DNA of 33,587 bases from Acidimicrobiia bacterium (GCA_013002865.1 JABDLU010000048.1:1-33587); one strand, 5' to 3'; shown: positions 8,307 through 17,490, numbered from the stretch's first letter. The notes: a model not told the origin generated them from the sequence alone. A program made the numbers and translations.

Positions 8307-8392
8307 ACGCCGATCACTAGATCGCGTACATGAACACCCTCCACAGCGCCGGGAGCCAGCGACCTAGGCCCGGCACAAGGCGGAGTGTCGAC
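8307..8392 (+). repeat. dispersed structured element, copy G
   Basis: CGATC-ACTA-GATCG hairpin and CGGCAC-aaggcgga-GTGTCG at the 3' end ('cggcacaaggcggagtg' vs copy A 'cggcacttcggagtg'). Confidence 0.5.
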
Positions 8393-8497
8393 CACGTCAG
8401 TGGACACCACAAATAGCTGTCCTCACATGCCCCAAACTTTTCGCGGCCTGCTCCCGGCGCGGACGTCGCACCAGTTGCCGCTAGTACCCTCCCGGCC

Positions 8498-9658
8498 ATG
8501 GCAGATATCGAAATTGGCATCGGAAAATCAGGTCGTCAGGCGTACGGGTTCGACGACATCGCAATAGTTCCATCCCGGCGGACCCGGGACCCTGAGGACG
8601 TCGACCTGAGCTGGGAGATCGACGCCTACCGGTTCGACTTGCCGCTCATGGCATCGGCGATGGACTCGGCTGTCAGCCCAGAAACCGCTCTCGAAATCGG
8701 GCGCCTCGGCGGTCTGGCCGTGCTCAACCTGGAGGGGTTGTGGACCCGGTATGAAGACCCAACGCCGCAACTGGAGGAGATCGCATCACTTCCGGCCGAG
8801 AAGGCCACCCGGCGTATGCAGGAGATCTACCAGGAACCGATGAAACCGGACCTCATCGGCACCCGGATATCAGAATTGCGCAGCGCCGGCATCACCACCG
8901 CGGCCAGTCTCACCCCGCAGCGGGTCGAGGAATTCGCACCGCTGACGGTCGAGGCGGGTCTGCACATTCTCGTCATCCAAGGGACGGTGGTATCGGCCGA
9001 GCATGTCTCGAGCCGCTCGGCGCCCCTCAACCTGAAAGAGTTCATCCGGGGGTTCGAGCTGCCGGTGATCGTCGGAGGGGTGGCGTCGTATTCGACGACG
9101 CTTCACCTGATGCGCACCGGGGCCGTCGGTGTGCTGGTCGGAGTTGGCCCGGGGGCAGCCTGCACCACCCGGGGTGTGCTGGGGATCGGTGTGCCGCAGG
9201 CCACCGCTATCGCAGACGCCGCCGGCGCCCGCATGGCCTACCTGGACGAGAGCGGCCGCTATGTGCAGGTCATCGCCGATGGCGGAATGCGCCGCGGGGG
9301 AGACATCGCCAAGGCGATCGCCTGCGGCGCCGATGCGGTCATGATCGGCTCGCCGCTTGCCTCCGCGCAGGAATCGCCCGGGCGCGGCGTCCATTGGGGC
9401 ATGGCCACCTTTCATCCAACGCTTCCCCGTGGAGCACGGGTCGAGGTCGGCAACCTTGGGACTCTCGAAGAAATCCTCGTTGGTCCGGCCTACGAGAACG
9501 ACGGCCGGCGCAACCTGTTCGGGGGCCTGCGGGTCTCGATGGCCACCACGGGTTACGAGACCATCAAGGACTTCCAAAAAGCCGAAGTGATGATCGCCCC
9601 GGCCCTCCAGACCGAGGGCAAGGCACTCCAGAAGGCCCAGCAGATCGGCATGGCCTGA
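8498..9658 (+). CDS. guaB3: GuaB3 family IMP dehydrogenase-related protein
   Basis: '[69 protein letters not shown]' and '[28 protein letters not shown]'; directly precedes guaA. Confidence 0.93.
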   Translation: MADIEIGIGKSGRQAYGFDDIAIVPSRRTRDPEDVDLSWEIDAYRFDLPLMASAMDSAVSPETALEIGRLGGLAVLNLEGLWTRYEDPTPQLEEIASLPAEKATRRMQEIYQEPMKPDLIGTRISELRSAGITTAASLTPQRVEEFAPLTVEAGLHILVIQGTVVSAEHVSSRSAPLNLKEFIRGFELPVIVGGVASYSTTLHLMRTGAVGVLVGVGPGAACTTRGVLGIGVPQATAIADAAGARMAYLDESGRYVQVIADGGMRRGGDIAKAIACGADAVMIGSPLASAQESPGRGVHWGMATFHPTLPRGARVEVGNLGTLEEILVGPAYENDGRRNLFGGLRVSMATTGYETIKDFQKAEVMIAPALQTEGKALQKAQQIGMA

Positions 9659-11208
9659 TGTCGGGCGAGTTGGAGGACTTCGACAAGGTTCTCGTTTTCG
9701 ACTTTGGAGCCCAGTACGCCCAGCTCATTGCCCGGCGCGTCCGGGAAGCGCACGTGTTCTCTCAGATCGTGCCGCGTGACACCACGGCTGCTGAAGCAGC
9801 CGGGCACGAGCCCACCGCCATCATCCTGTCGGGCGGCCCGGCATCGGTGTACGCCGAAGATGCCTACGACGTGGATTCGGCCATCTTCGAGCTCGGCGTG
9901 CCCGTCCTCGGCATCTGCTACGGCCACCAGTTGCTCGCTCACGGGATGGGCGGGGTGGTCGACCGCCGGGAATCCGGCGAGTACGGCAAGGCGGACCTGA
10001 CGGCTGAGATCGAGGGCTCGGTGTTGTTCAGCGAGCTCCCCGAGGAGCAGCCCGTATGGATGAGCCACGGCGATTCCGTGGTCAAAGCCCCGCCCGGATT
10101 CCAGACCACCGCCTGGACCGACGGATCTCCGGTCGCCGCCATGGAGGACCCCTCCCGGCACCTGTACGGGGTCCAATTCCATCCTGAAGTGGCTCACACG
10201 CCGCGCGGCCAGGAGCTGCTCAAGCGGTTCCTCTACGACGCGGCCGGAGCCCGCCCGACCTGGACGCACGTGTCGATCATCGAACGCGCCGTCGAGTCCA
10301 TCCGGGAGCAGGTCGGGGATCGCAAGGTCATATGTGGCCTGTCGGGCGGGGTTGATTCGGCAGTCGCGGCCGCACTGGTCCACAAAGCGGTCGGTGATCA
10401 GCTGACCTGTGTCTTCATCGACCATGGCTTGCTTCGGTACGGGGAGGCTGAGCAGGTCGTCGAAACCTTCGACCGGTCGTTTCACATGAACCTGATCCAC
10501 GTTGAGGCAGGCGAGCGGTTCGTCGGCGCGCTGCGGGGGGTCACCGATCCTGAGCGCAAGCGCAAGATCATCGGCGAGACCTTTATTCGTGTGTTCGAGG
10601 AGGTGGCCGCCGACCTGAAGGACGTCGATCTCCTCGTCCAGGGAACCTTGTATCCCGACATCATCGAGTCGGGCACCAAGGACGCCGCCAAGATCAAGAG
10701 CCACCACAACGTGGGTGGCCTGCCCGATGACATGCAGTTCGAGTTGGTAGAGCCGCTTCGGGATCTCTTCAAGGACGAAGTCAGAGCCGTGGGCGAAGAG
10801 CTGGGCCTGCCCGACGAGATCGTGTGGCGTCAGCCATTTCCCGGACCGGGTCTAGCGATCCGCATCATCGGGGAGGTCACCGAGGAGCGCCTCGAGATTC
10901 TGCGAGCCGCCGACCACATCATCACCGAAGAGGTGCGGCGGGCCGGGTTGTATAGGGATCTCTGGCAGTCCTTCGGCGTGCTGGCGGCGATCCGCACCGT
11001 CGGCGTGCAGGGAGACGAGCGAACCTACGCCCACCCCTTGATCCTGCGGGCGGTCACATCCGATGACGCCATGACGGCCGACTGGGCCCGACTGCCCTTC
11101 GACGTTCTGGAACGGATCTCGTCGCGAGTCATCAACGAGGTCGACGGGATCAACCGCGTGACCTACGACATCTCCTCCAAGCCCCCCGCCACGATTGAGT
11201 GGGAATAG
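9658..11208 (+). CDS. guaA: GMP synthase (glutamine-hydrolysing)
   Basis: Class I amidotransferase '[15 protein letters not shown]', '[34 protein letters not shown]', C-terminal '[20 protein letters not shown]'; TGATG overlap with guaB3. Confidence 0.98.
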   Translation: MSGELEDFDKVLVFDFGAQYAQLIARRVREAHVFSQIVPRDTTAAEAAGHEPTAIILSGGPASVYAEDAYDVDSAIFELGVPVLGICYGHQLLAHGMGGVVDRRESGEYGKADLTAEIEGSVLFSELPEEQPVWMSHGDSVVKAPPGFQTTAWTDGSPVAAMEDPSRHLYGVQFHPEVAHTPRGQELLKRFLYDAAGARPTWTHVSIIERAVESIREQVGDRKVICGLSGGVDSAVAAALVHKAVGDQLTCVFIDHGLLRYGEAEQVVETFDRSFHMNLIHVEAGERFVGALRGVTDPERKRKIIGETFIRVFEEVAADLKDVDLLVQGTLYPDIIESGTKDAAKIKSHHNVGGLPDDMQFELVEPLRDLFKDEVRAVGEELGLPDEIVWRQPFPGPGLAIRIIGEVTEERLEILRAADHIITEEVRRAGLYRDLWQSFGVLAAIRTVGVQGDERTYAHPLILRAVTSDDAMTADWARLPFDVLERISSRVINEVDGINRVTYDISSKPPATIEWE

Positions 11209-11225
11209 GGGAAACCCTTCGGGGT

Positions 11226-11286
11226 GGTCGCCGGTCGCCGGTCACCGGGAACCCTTCGGATTCCTTGGGAGTTGCTCCGCAACTCC
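11226..11286. other. degenerate heptamers (GGTCGCC) followed by a 7-bp hairpin
   Basis: ggtcgcc-ggtcgcc-ggtcacc-gggaacc (11226-11253); GGAGTTG-CTCCG-CAACTCC (11268-11286). Confidence 0.55.
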
Positions 11287-11306
11287 ATAACTGGGTTCGA
11301 CCTCTG

Positions 11307-11376
11307 ACTTGCAACTTGCAACTTGAAACCGGCAACTGCTGATCGCCGATTGCTGATTGCTGATTGCTGATTGCTG
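11307..11376. repeat. intergenic period-7 array, 10 consecutive heptamers
   Basis: acttgca|acttgca|acttgaa|accggca|actgctg|atcgccg|attgctg x4. Confidence 0.9.
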
Positions 11377-11481
11377 GCCAATTACACGGCGTGGAGGCGG
11401 CGTCGCGCCTTTGACCTCTTGGTCCTCAAGAAGCCGTCGGCGGGTGTCGAAACGTATCTAGTCCCCTCGATTGGTGTATGC

Positions 11482-13668
11482 GTGGACTGGAACCAGGACG
11501 ACGAATTGCAGGCGATCTTCCGCACCGAAATGGAAGAACGCGCCCCGCATCTGGTTGCCGGTGCCCAGGCGATGATCGACGGCACCCTTTCTGCCGAGAT
11601 CACCGAGCAATGCGTCCGTGAAGCCCACACCATCAAGGGGACGGCCAAAGTCATGGGCTACGACCTCATTGGAGACGCCGGCGGCCGCCTCGAAACCGAT
11701 TGGCGTGCCATCGCCGACCACACGCTGGAGCCAAGCGCCGAGTTGGGGCGCCGATTTCTTGCCCTCAGCAGCCACCTCCTTCCCGCCGTGGACGGCGATC
11801 CCCAACAAGGCACTCCGGAGCTGTCCGACGCGCTCCGAGCGGTGATCCACGGCGAAGAGGTACCCCCGATCCCCGAACCGGCGAGCGCACCCGCTCCACC
11901 CGAGGCCATCAGCATGGCCCCGGAACTGCCTGGGCCCGAACCCGAACCGGTCGAAGCCGACGGCCCGTCGCTCATCGTGATCGACGGCTCGGGCGGGGAG
12001 CGGCCGTCGGTGAACCCCAACGTCGGCAACCTGGGCGGTTTGCTCGCCTCGTCTGAGAACTTCTCCGCAGGCGAAACCACCGGGGTAGACACCGCCAAGC
12101 TCTACCGCCTGATCAATCGAGTAGCCGAGTTGCGCCTGGACGCCGAGGCCCTGGCAGGCACCATCGAAGCGCTGCGCATGGCCGCCACGGCCAGCCCCAG
12201 CGAGGTCGCCGCCCTGGCGTCCCGGTGGGAGACCGCCGTTGCCGACATCGGCGAGGCCGTCACGGAGATCCAGAACCAGGCCGTCACCCTGGTCGCCGTC
12301 CCGCTGTCCACGGTCACCTCGACCGTGCCGGGGCTGGTGCGATTCCTGGCCCGTAAGACCGGGCGGGAGGTGCGGCTCGAGATCATCGACGACGACATCG
12401 AAGTTGACCTGCAGATCCTGGAGAACCTGGGAAACGCCTTCCGCAACCTCGTCGTCAACTCAATCGAACATGGCATCGAGAATCCCGAAGAGCGGGTCGC
12501 CGCCGGCAAGTCCGCCACCGGGACCCTCCGCATCAGCGCAGAGGTGGAGGATGGCCGGCTCAGCCTGTCCGTCAGTGACGATGGGCGGGGAATGAACTGG
12601 GAGCTCCTCAAGCAGACGGCTATCGAAAACCGCCTGGTTGATCAAGCCGGCGAGATTACCGAGGAGCAGCTGCGGCGGTTGCTGTTCGAGACCGGCATCA
12701 GCACGTCCCCGACCCACAGCGAGCTCAGTGGCAGCGGCCAGGGGTTCAACGCCGTGGCGAGGCTCGTCCGCGAGATGCGTGGCACGGTGCGGCTGCAAAC
12801 TGAGCCCGGCGCCGGAACCACGGTCACCATCACCGTCCCGGCCTTCCAGAGTCTGCAGCGGGCGCTCATCGTGGAAGCCGCCGGACGCCGCTGGGGCCTG
12901 GCCGAGCCTGCGGTGCTGGACCGGTTCGCACTGATTGATGCCGATCGGGTCACCGTGGCCGGCAGCCAGGAGGTGGTGTGGGGCGACGGCATGCTGCCGA
13001 TCGGCTCGTTTGCCAACGCTGCTGGTCTGCCAGATACCGAAGCCCACCGCGATGTCGTGGTTGTTTCCACCCAAACCGGCCCGGCAGCACTGGCCGTCAC
13101 CTCCATCGTTGGGGTGCGCGAGGTAGCCACCAAGAGCCTCGGCCCGCTCGTTTCCGGAACAGACCTCATCACCGGCGCCGCCTTGCTCGGAGGCGGCGAG
13201 CTTGCCCTGATGCTCGATGCCAATGCGCTCGGTGAGTCGAGCCGGAAGTCACGGGGTGGGGTTTCTCCGGATGAGCTTGCCCGCGTGCTGGTGGTCGACG
13301 ACTCGCCCGGAGTCCGCCAGATCGTGGCTGGTGCTCTCGCGGCGGGAGGCTTCGACACCGTCGTGGCCGGCTCCGCCGAGGAGGCGCTCGAGGTGGTCTC
13401 TGGTGGCGGCGTCGACGCCATCGTGGTCGACTATTCCATGCCGGGGTCAGACGGCATCTCGGTGGTGGAGCGGGTACGGGCCCGGTCCACCACCCTGCCG
13501 ATCGTGATGATGTCGGCGGTGGCCGAGCGCGCCGACCAGGACCGGGCGAAGGCGGCCGGCGTGGACGCCTATTTCGACAAGTCAGACTTCCGTGAAGGGG
13601 CGCTCGTATCAACCCTTCACTCGCTGCTCGAACGCGCCGATAGAGGACGAGAGGCTCACGCACAATGA
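11482..13668 (+). CDS. CheA-like hybrid histidine kinase (Hpt - HATPase - CheW-like - REC)
   Basis: Hpt 'CVREAHTIKGTAKVMG'; 'NAFRNLVVNSIEHGIENPEERVAAGK', 'VSDDGRGMNWELL', 'SGSGQGFNAVARLVREMRGTVRLQTEPGAGTTVTITVP'; C-terminal receiver 'VLVVDDSPGVRQIV...IVVDYSMPGSDGI'. GTG start at 11482 is a guess; the ORF is open from 11371. Confidence 0.9.
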   Translation: MDWNQDDELQAIFRTEMEERAPHLVAGAQAMIDGTLSAEITEQCVREAHTIKGTAKVMGYDLIGDAGGRLETDWRAIADHTLEPSAELGRRFLALSSHLLPAVDGDPQQGTPELSDALRAVIHGEEVPPIPEPASAPAPPEAISMAPELPGPEPEPVEADGPSLIVIDGSGGERPSVNPNVGNLGGLLASSENFSAGETTGVDTAKLYRLINRVAELRLDAEALAGTIEALRMAATASPSEVAALASRWETAVADIGEAVTEIQNQAVTLVAVPLSTVTSTVPGLVRFLARKTGREVRLEIIDDDIEVDLQILENLGNAFRNLVVNSIEHGIENPEERVAAGKSATGTLRISAEVEDGRLSLSVSDDGRGMNWELLKQTAIENRLVDQAGEITEEQLRRLLFETGISTSPTHSELSGSGQGFNAVARLVREMRGTVRLQTEPGAGTTVTITVPAFQSLQRALIVEAAGRRWGLAEPAVLDRFALIDADRVTVAGSQEVVWGDGMLPIGSFANAAGLPDTEAHRDVVVVSTQTGPAALAVTSIVGVREVATKSLGPLVSGTDLITGAALLGGGELALMLDANALGESSRKSRGGVSPDELARVLVVDDSPGVRQIVAGALAAGGFDTVVAGSAEEALEVVSGGGVDAIVVDYSMPGSDGISVVERVRARSTTLPIVMMSAVAERADQDRAKAAGVDAYFDKSDFREGALVSTLHSLLERADRGREAHAQ

Positions 13669-14666
13669 AAGTACTAATCGCCGACGACAGTCCGGTCCTG
13701 GTGACCGCCCTCCGCAAGCTCCTCGAGCAAAGCGGATACGAGGTCGTGGCGGCAATGGACGGCCTGGAAGCAGTGCAACGCTTCTATCAGGAGAACCCCG
13801 ACCTCGTCCTGCTGGACATTCAGATGCCCAAGCTGCACGGCTATGTGGTGTGCCGCCTCCTCAAAGAGGATCCGGCCAGCCGCCATATCCCCGTGCTCAT
13901 CCTGACCGGTCGCGACTCGGCCGAGGACCGCTACTGGGGCAATCGGTCCGGCGCCGATGGCTACCTCACCAAAGAATCCATGGGCGAAGAGCTGCTCGAT
14001 GCCATCCAGTCGGCGCTGGCCAGCCGGGCCCTGTCGGACATGGGCCGCGTCGAGCCACTCCCACAATCACTGGATGAGAGTGATGTGCTGAGCCGGGTAT
14101 GTGAGGTGCTCGATCGCAAGCTGTTCGAAGCAACCATCGTCAATGACATCGTCGGCGTGGGCGTCCGGGCGATGGACCTCGAGGCCACCGTCGCAGAGGC
14201 CCTGAACATCATTCGGCGGATCCTCGACTTCGAGGCCGGGGGTGTTGTGCTCCCCAACGAGCGCCGCCTGCTGGTCCGGTTCGAAAAGCAGATCTCCCCT
14301 GGGGACTACGACGAGTTCCGGTCGCTGAGCGCGCTGCGCTGCCGCCAGTTCACCACCGCCGACGTGACCGTCGAGGACCTGAGCGTGTCGTTCGTGCACG
14401 GTTTCGGCAAAGACCAGGAACTCGAGGACGTCGCCATCGAAGACTCCGGCTGGCCCTCGTTCGCCGTTGCGCCGCTCTGGTCGCGCGGTGAGGTAGTCGG
14501 CGTGCTCGTACTGGGCTCGCAGCGAGAGGACGTGTTCGGTGACTCGATCGACCGCACATTGCGCACTATCGAGCCCCACGTGGCTTCCGTGGTCGACTCC
14601 GCCCGTCACTACCAGAAGCTCCTCGAACAAGAAGCCAGAAGCTCATTGTCGTCACTCTTCGAGTGA
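13665..14666 (+). CDS. response regulator with C-terminal GAF-like domain
   Basis: 'MKVLIADDSPVLVTALRKLLEQSGYEVVAAMDGLEAVQRFYQENPDLVLLDIQMPKLHGYVVCRLLKED' receiver; C-terminal region with GAF-like pattern; overlaps the kinase stop. Confidence 0.88.
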   Translation: MKVLIADDSPVLVTALRKLLEQSGYEVVAAMDGLEAVQRFYQENPDLVLLDIQMPKLHGYVVCRLLKEDPASRHIPVLILTGRDSAEDRYWGNRSGADGYLTKESMGEELLDAIQSALASRALSDMGRVEPLPQSLDESDVLSRVCEVLDRKLFEATIVNDIVGVGVRAMDLEATVAEALNIIRRILDFEAGGVVLPNERRLLVRFEKQISPGDYDEFRSLSALRCRQFTTADVTVEDLSVSFVHGFGKDQELEDVAIEDSGWPSFAVAPLWSRGEVVGVLVLGSQREDVFGDSIDRTLRTIEPHVASVVDSARHYQKLLEQEARSSLSSLFE

Positions 14667-14667
14667 C

Positions 14668-14682
14668 CGCAGCTTCGCTGCG
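14668..14682 (+). terminator. hairpin downstream of the response regulator (possible terminator)
   Basis: CGCAGC-TTC-GCTGCG immediately after the stop; no clear T-tract. Confidence 0.4.
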
Positions 14683-14686
14683 TAGT

Positions 14687-15195
14687 CGATGGTCGTTGGT
14701 CACTAATTGAGTCGACTGTCAACCGTCAACTGTCGACTGCCAGAACCCGTTTCACGTTCTTCGTGGAATCGAGAGCGGCACGAACTGCCCCTGACCCTAC
14801 CCCCGCGCCGTGGTTGGCTTCCAGGACGGATCATTCGCTCTTGGCCGTTGACCGTCGACGGTTGACCGTTGACTGTTTCACTCATCGGGTCGACGGTCGA
14901 CCGTCAACTGTCGACTGCCAGAACCCGTTTCACGTTCTTCGTGAGGTCAGGAGCGGCACGAACCGCATCCCAGGCCCGACGTCTGCGCCGTGGTTGGCTT
15001 CCAGGACGCATTGTTCGCTCTTGGCCGTTGACCGTCGACGGTCAACTGTCGACTGACTGCCAGAACCCGTTTCACGGGGTTTGTGAGATCGGAGCGGCGC
15101 GAACTGTCCTCACACCCGATGCCTGTGCGGTGGTTGGCTTCCAGGACGCATCGTTCGCTCTTGGCCGTTGACCGTCGACGGTTGACCGTCGACTG
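14687..15195. repeat. three tandem copies of a complex repeat with heptamer arms in inverted orientation
   Basis: 'cagaacccgtttcacg' at 14741, 14919, 15061; 'ggttggcttccaggacg..t.(g)ttcgctcttggccgttgaccgtcgacgg' in all three; flanked by GTCRACN heptamers and their reverse complement. Confidence 0.92.
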
Positions 15196-15252
15196 ATTCG
15201 CCGAATCACACTCTTGGGATTCTCGTCGGGGGAGGCTCGTATACTCGCCTGC

Positions 15253-17442
15253 GTGGAATCTGATCTCTTTGTCGACCTCAATCCGGCCCAGCGCGAAGCG
15301 GTAGCGGCGACCGAAGGGCCGGTGCTGGTGGTGGCAGGCGCCGGCTCCGGTAAGACGCGGGTGCTCACCTATCGCATCGCGCACCTGCTGCAGGACCTGG
15401 AGATCTCGCCCTATCAGATCCTCGCCATCACCTTCACCAACAAGGCCGCCGCCGAGATGAAGGAGCGGGTCGGCCAGCTGGTCGGCCCCGTGGTCAACTC
15501 GATGTGGGTGTCGACGTTCCACTCGGCCTGTGTCCGGATCCTCCGCCGGGAGGCCAATCGGTTCGGGTATAAGTCGTCGTTCTCGATCTACGACGCAGCC
15601 GATTCGCTTCGGCTGATCACCTACTGCCTGCGCGACCTCGACCTCGACACCAAGCGATTCCCGCCCCGCAACATCCGGGCGGCCATCAGCAACGCCAAGA
15701 ATGAGCTTGTCGATCACGAGACGTTCGCATCGCAGGGATCGGGGTATTTCCACGAGCAGGTGTCCGAGGTCTACCGGCTTTATCAACAGCGCCTGGTCGA
15801 GGCGTCCGCCATGGACTTCGACGACCTGCTCAAGGTGACCGTTGAGCTACTCGGGGCCTTCCCTGAGGTCCTGTCCTATTACCAGGACCGCTTCCGGTAC
15901 ATCCTGATCGACGAGTACCAGGACACCAATCACGCCCAGTACATGATGGTGAAGATGCTGGCCGAGAAGCACGGCAACCTGTGTGTGGTGGGAGATTCCG
16001 ACCAGAGCATCTATGCGTTCCGCGGGGCCAATATACGCAACATCATCGAATTCGAGCGGGACTATCCCGACGCCCGTATCATTCTGCTGGAGCAGAACTA
16101 CCGGTCGACGCAGAACATCCTCGATGCTGCCAACTCGGTCATCGCCAACAACCCGGCCCGCCAGCCGAAGCGACTCTGGACCGATGCCGGCGGCGGAGAG
16201 AAGATCCGCCGGTACGAGGCCCAGGACGAGCGTGATGAGGCCGCCTACGTCGCCGAAAAGGTGGGGGAACTCGAACAGGAAGGCCTGGCGGCCCGTGACA
16301 TGGCCGTGTTCTACCGGACCAACGCCCAGAGCCGCGTGCTGGAGGAAGTGTTCGTTCGCTACGGCATCCCGTACCAGGTGGTGGGCGGCACCAAGTTCTA
16401 CGACCGTCGGGAGGTCAAGGACGGGTTCGGCTACCTGCAGGTGCTGGTCAACCCCGACGACCAGGTCGCGCTCAAGCGCATCATCAACTCACCGAAGCGC
16501 GGGATCGGCGATACGTCGGTCGGGCACATCGACCGGTTCAGCCAGGCCGAGGGGATCACCTTCTACGACGCGCTTCTCAGGATCAACGACATCCCGGGGG
16601 TGTCTAAGCGGGCTGCCAGGTCGGTGACCGAGTTCCTCGGGCTGATCGACTATTTGCGGGAGAAGGCGGAGGCCGGGCCCCGGGCGGCGGTCGACGCGAT
16701 GCTCATCGACAGCGGGCTCGTCCAGGCCTTCGAGGCGGAGCGAACGGTCGAGGCGCTCGGCCGGGTGGAGAACCTCAAAGAGCTGCTCACCATCGCCGAG
16801 GAGTTCGAAGAGTCCGGGCCGGGCCGCGAAGACGCCGAGGGTGTGCCGTGGGTTGAGCTCGATGGCATGAGCCGGCTACAACTGTTCCTGGAAACGGTCA
16901 GCCTCGTGAACGAAACCGATGAGTTGGCCGACGATGCCCACACCGGTGCCGTCACGCTGATGACCCTGCACAACGCCAAGGGCCTCGAGTTCCCGGTGAT
17001 CTTCATGGTCGGTCTCGAAGACGGCGTGTTCCCGCACATGCGATCCCTCGGCGAGCCCGCCGAGATGGAGGAGGAACGCCGGCTGTTCTATGTCGGGGTG
17101 ACGCGTGCCGAACAGCGGTTGTTTCTCATCAACGCCGTTCAGCGGGCGCTATGGGGGGCTCCCAACTTCAACGGCCCGAGCCGATTCCTGCGGGAGGTCC
17201 CCGAGCATCTCCTCGAGGAGGAGTCCCGGGTGCGGCGCGACAAGCGAGAGTCATACCCGGCCCGCCCCGACCCGATCTCCGGCGTGTCAACGGGTGAGCA
17301 GGTCATCCATGACCACTGGGGGAGGGGGATCATCGTCTCGATCGACGGTGCCGGGGACAAAGCCGAGGCTGTCGTCGAGTTCGACGGTGAGGGCAAGAAA
17401 ACCCTGCTGCTCGCATGGGCCCCGCTCCGGAAGGTCGAGTAG
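15253..17442 (+). CDS. pcrA: UvrD/PcrA-type ATP-dependent DNA helicase
   Basis: 'LNPAQREAVAATEGPVLVVAGAGSGKTRVLTYRIAHLL', 'ILIDEYQDTNHAQYMMVKMLA', 'VVGDSDQSIYAFRGANIRNI', 'LMTLHNAKGLEFPVIFMVGLEDGVFPH', 'RRLFYVGVTRAEQRLFL'. Confidence 0.97.
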   Translation: MESDLFVDLNPAQREAVAATEGPVLVVAGAGSGKTRVLTYRIAHLLQDLEISPYQILAITFTNKAAAEMKERVGQLVGPVVNSMWVSTFHSACVRILRREANRFGYKSSFSIYDAADSLRLITYCLRDLDLDTKRFPPRNIRAAISNAKNELVDHETFASQGSGYFHEQVSEVYRLYQQRLVEASAMDFDDLLKVTVELLGAFPEVLSYYQDRFRYILIDEYQDTNHAQYMMVKMLAEKHGNLCVVGDSDQSIYAFRGANIRNIIEFERDYPDARIILLEQNYRSTQNILDAANSVIANNPARQPKRLWTDAGGGEKIRRYEAQDERDEAAYVAEKVGELEQEGLAARDMAVFYRTNAQSRVLEEVFVRYGIPYQVVGGTKFYDRREVKDGFGYLQVLVNPDDQVALKRIINSPKRGIGDTSVGHIDRFSQAEGITFYDALLRINDIPGVSKRAARSVTEFLGLIDYLREKAEAGPRAAVDAMLIDSGLVQAFEAERTVEALGRVENLKELLTIAEEFEESGPGREDAEGVPWVELDGMSRLQLFLETVSLVNETDELADDAHTGAVTLMTLHNAKGLEFPVIFMVGLEDGVFPHMRSLGEPAEMEEERRLFYVGVTRAEQRLFLINAVQRALWGAPNFNGPSRFLREVPEHLLEEESRVRRDKRESYPARPDPISGVSTGEQVIHDHWGRGIIVSIDGAGDKAEAVVEFDGEGKKTLLLAWAPLRKVE

Positions 17443-17490
17443 TCGTTGGTCGTTGGTCGTTGGTCGTTGGTCGTTGGTCGTTGGTCGTTG
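17442..17490. repeat. seven perfect tandem copies of the heptamer GTCGTTG
   Basis: Exactly 49 nt, starting on the last base of the helicase stop codon. Confidence 0.98.

Noticed and set aside
3744-8392. Calling the elements canonical integron attC sites
   Set aside because: RYYYAAC/GTTRRRY pairs are not present consistently. Only copy C has nearby matches (ACTCAAC ~5110, GTTGGAC ~5158), which could be chance, and no IntI-like gene is in the window.
9394-9657. N-terminal extension of the guaA ORF (from 9394)
   Set aside because: Out-of-frame overlap with guaB3; GuaA homology starts at [22 protein letters not shown] (9658).
14687-15195. CRISPR array
   Set aside because: Only three copies, long repeat units, no equal-length unique spacers and no cas genes; period-7 arms explain the regularity.
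14763-15786. ORFs 14763..15056(+), 14869..15171(+), 14947..15786(-) over the repeat
   Set aside because: Peptides merely echo the DNA repeat (e.g. repeated PWLASRT...LAVDRRR) and overlap the well-supported helicase gene.
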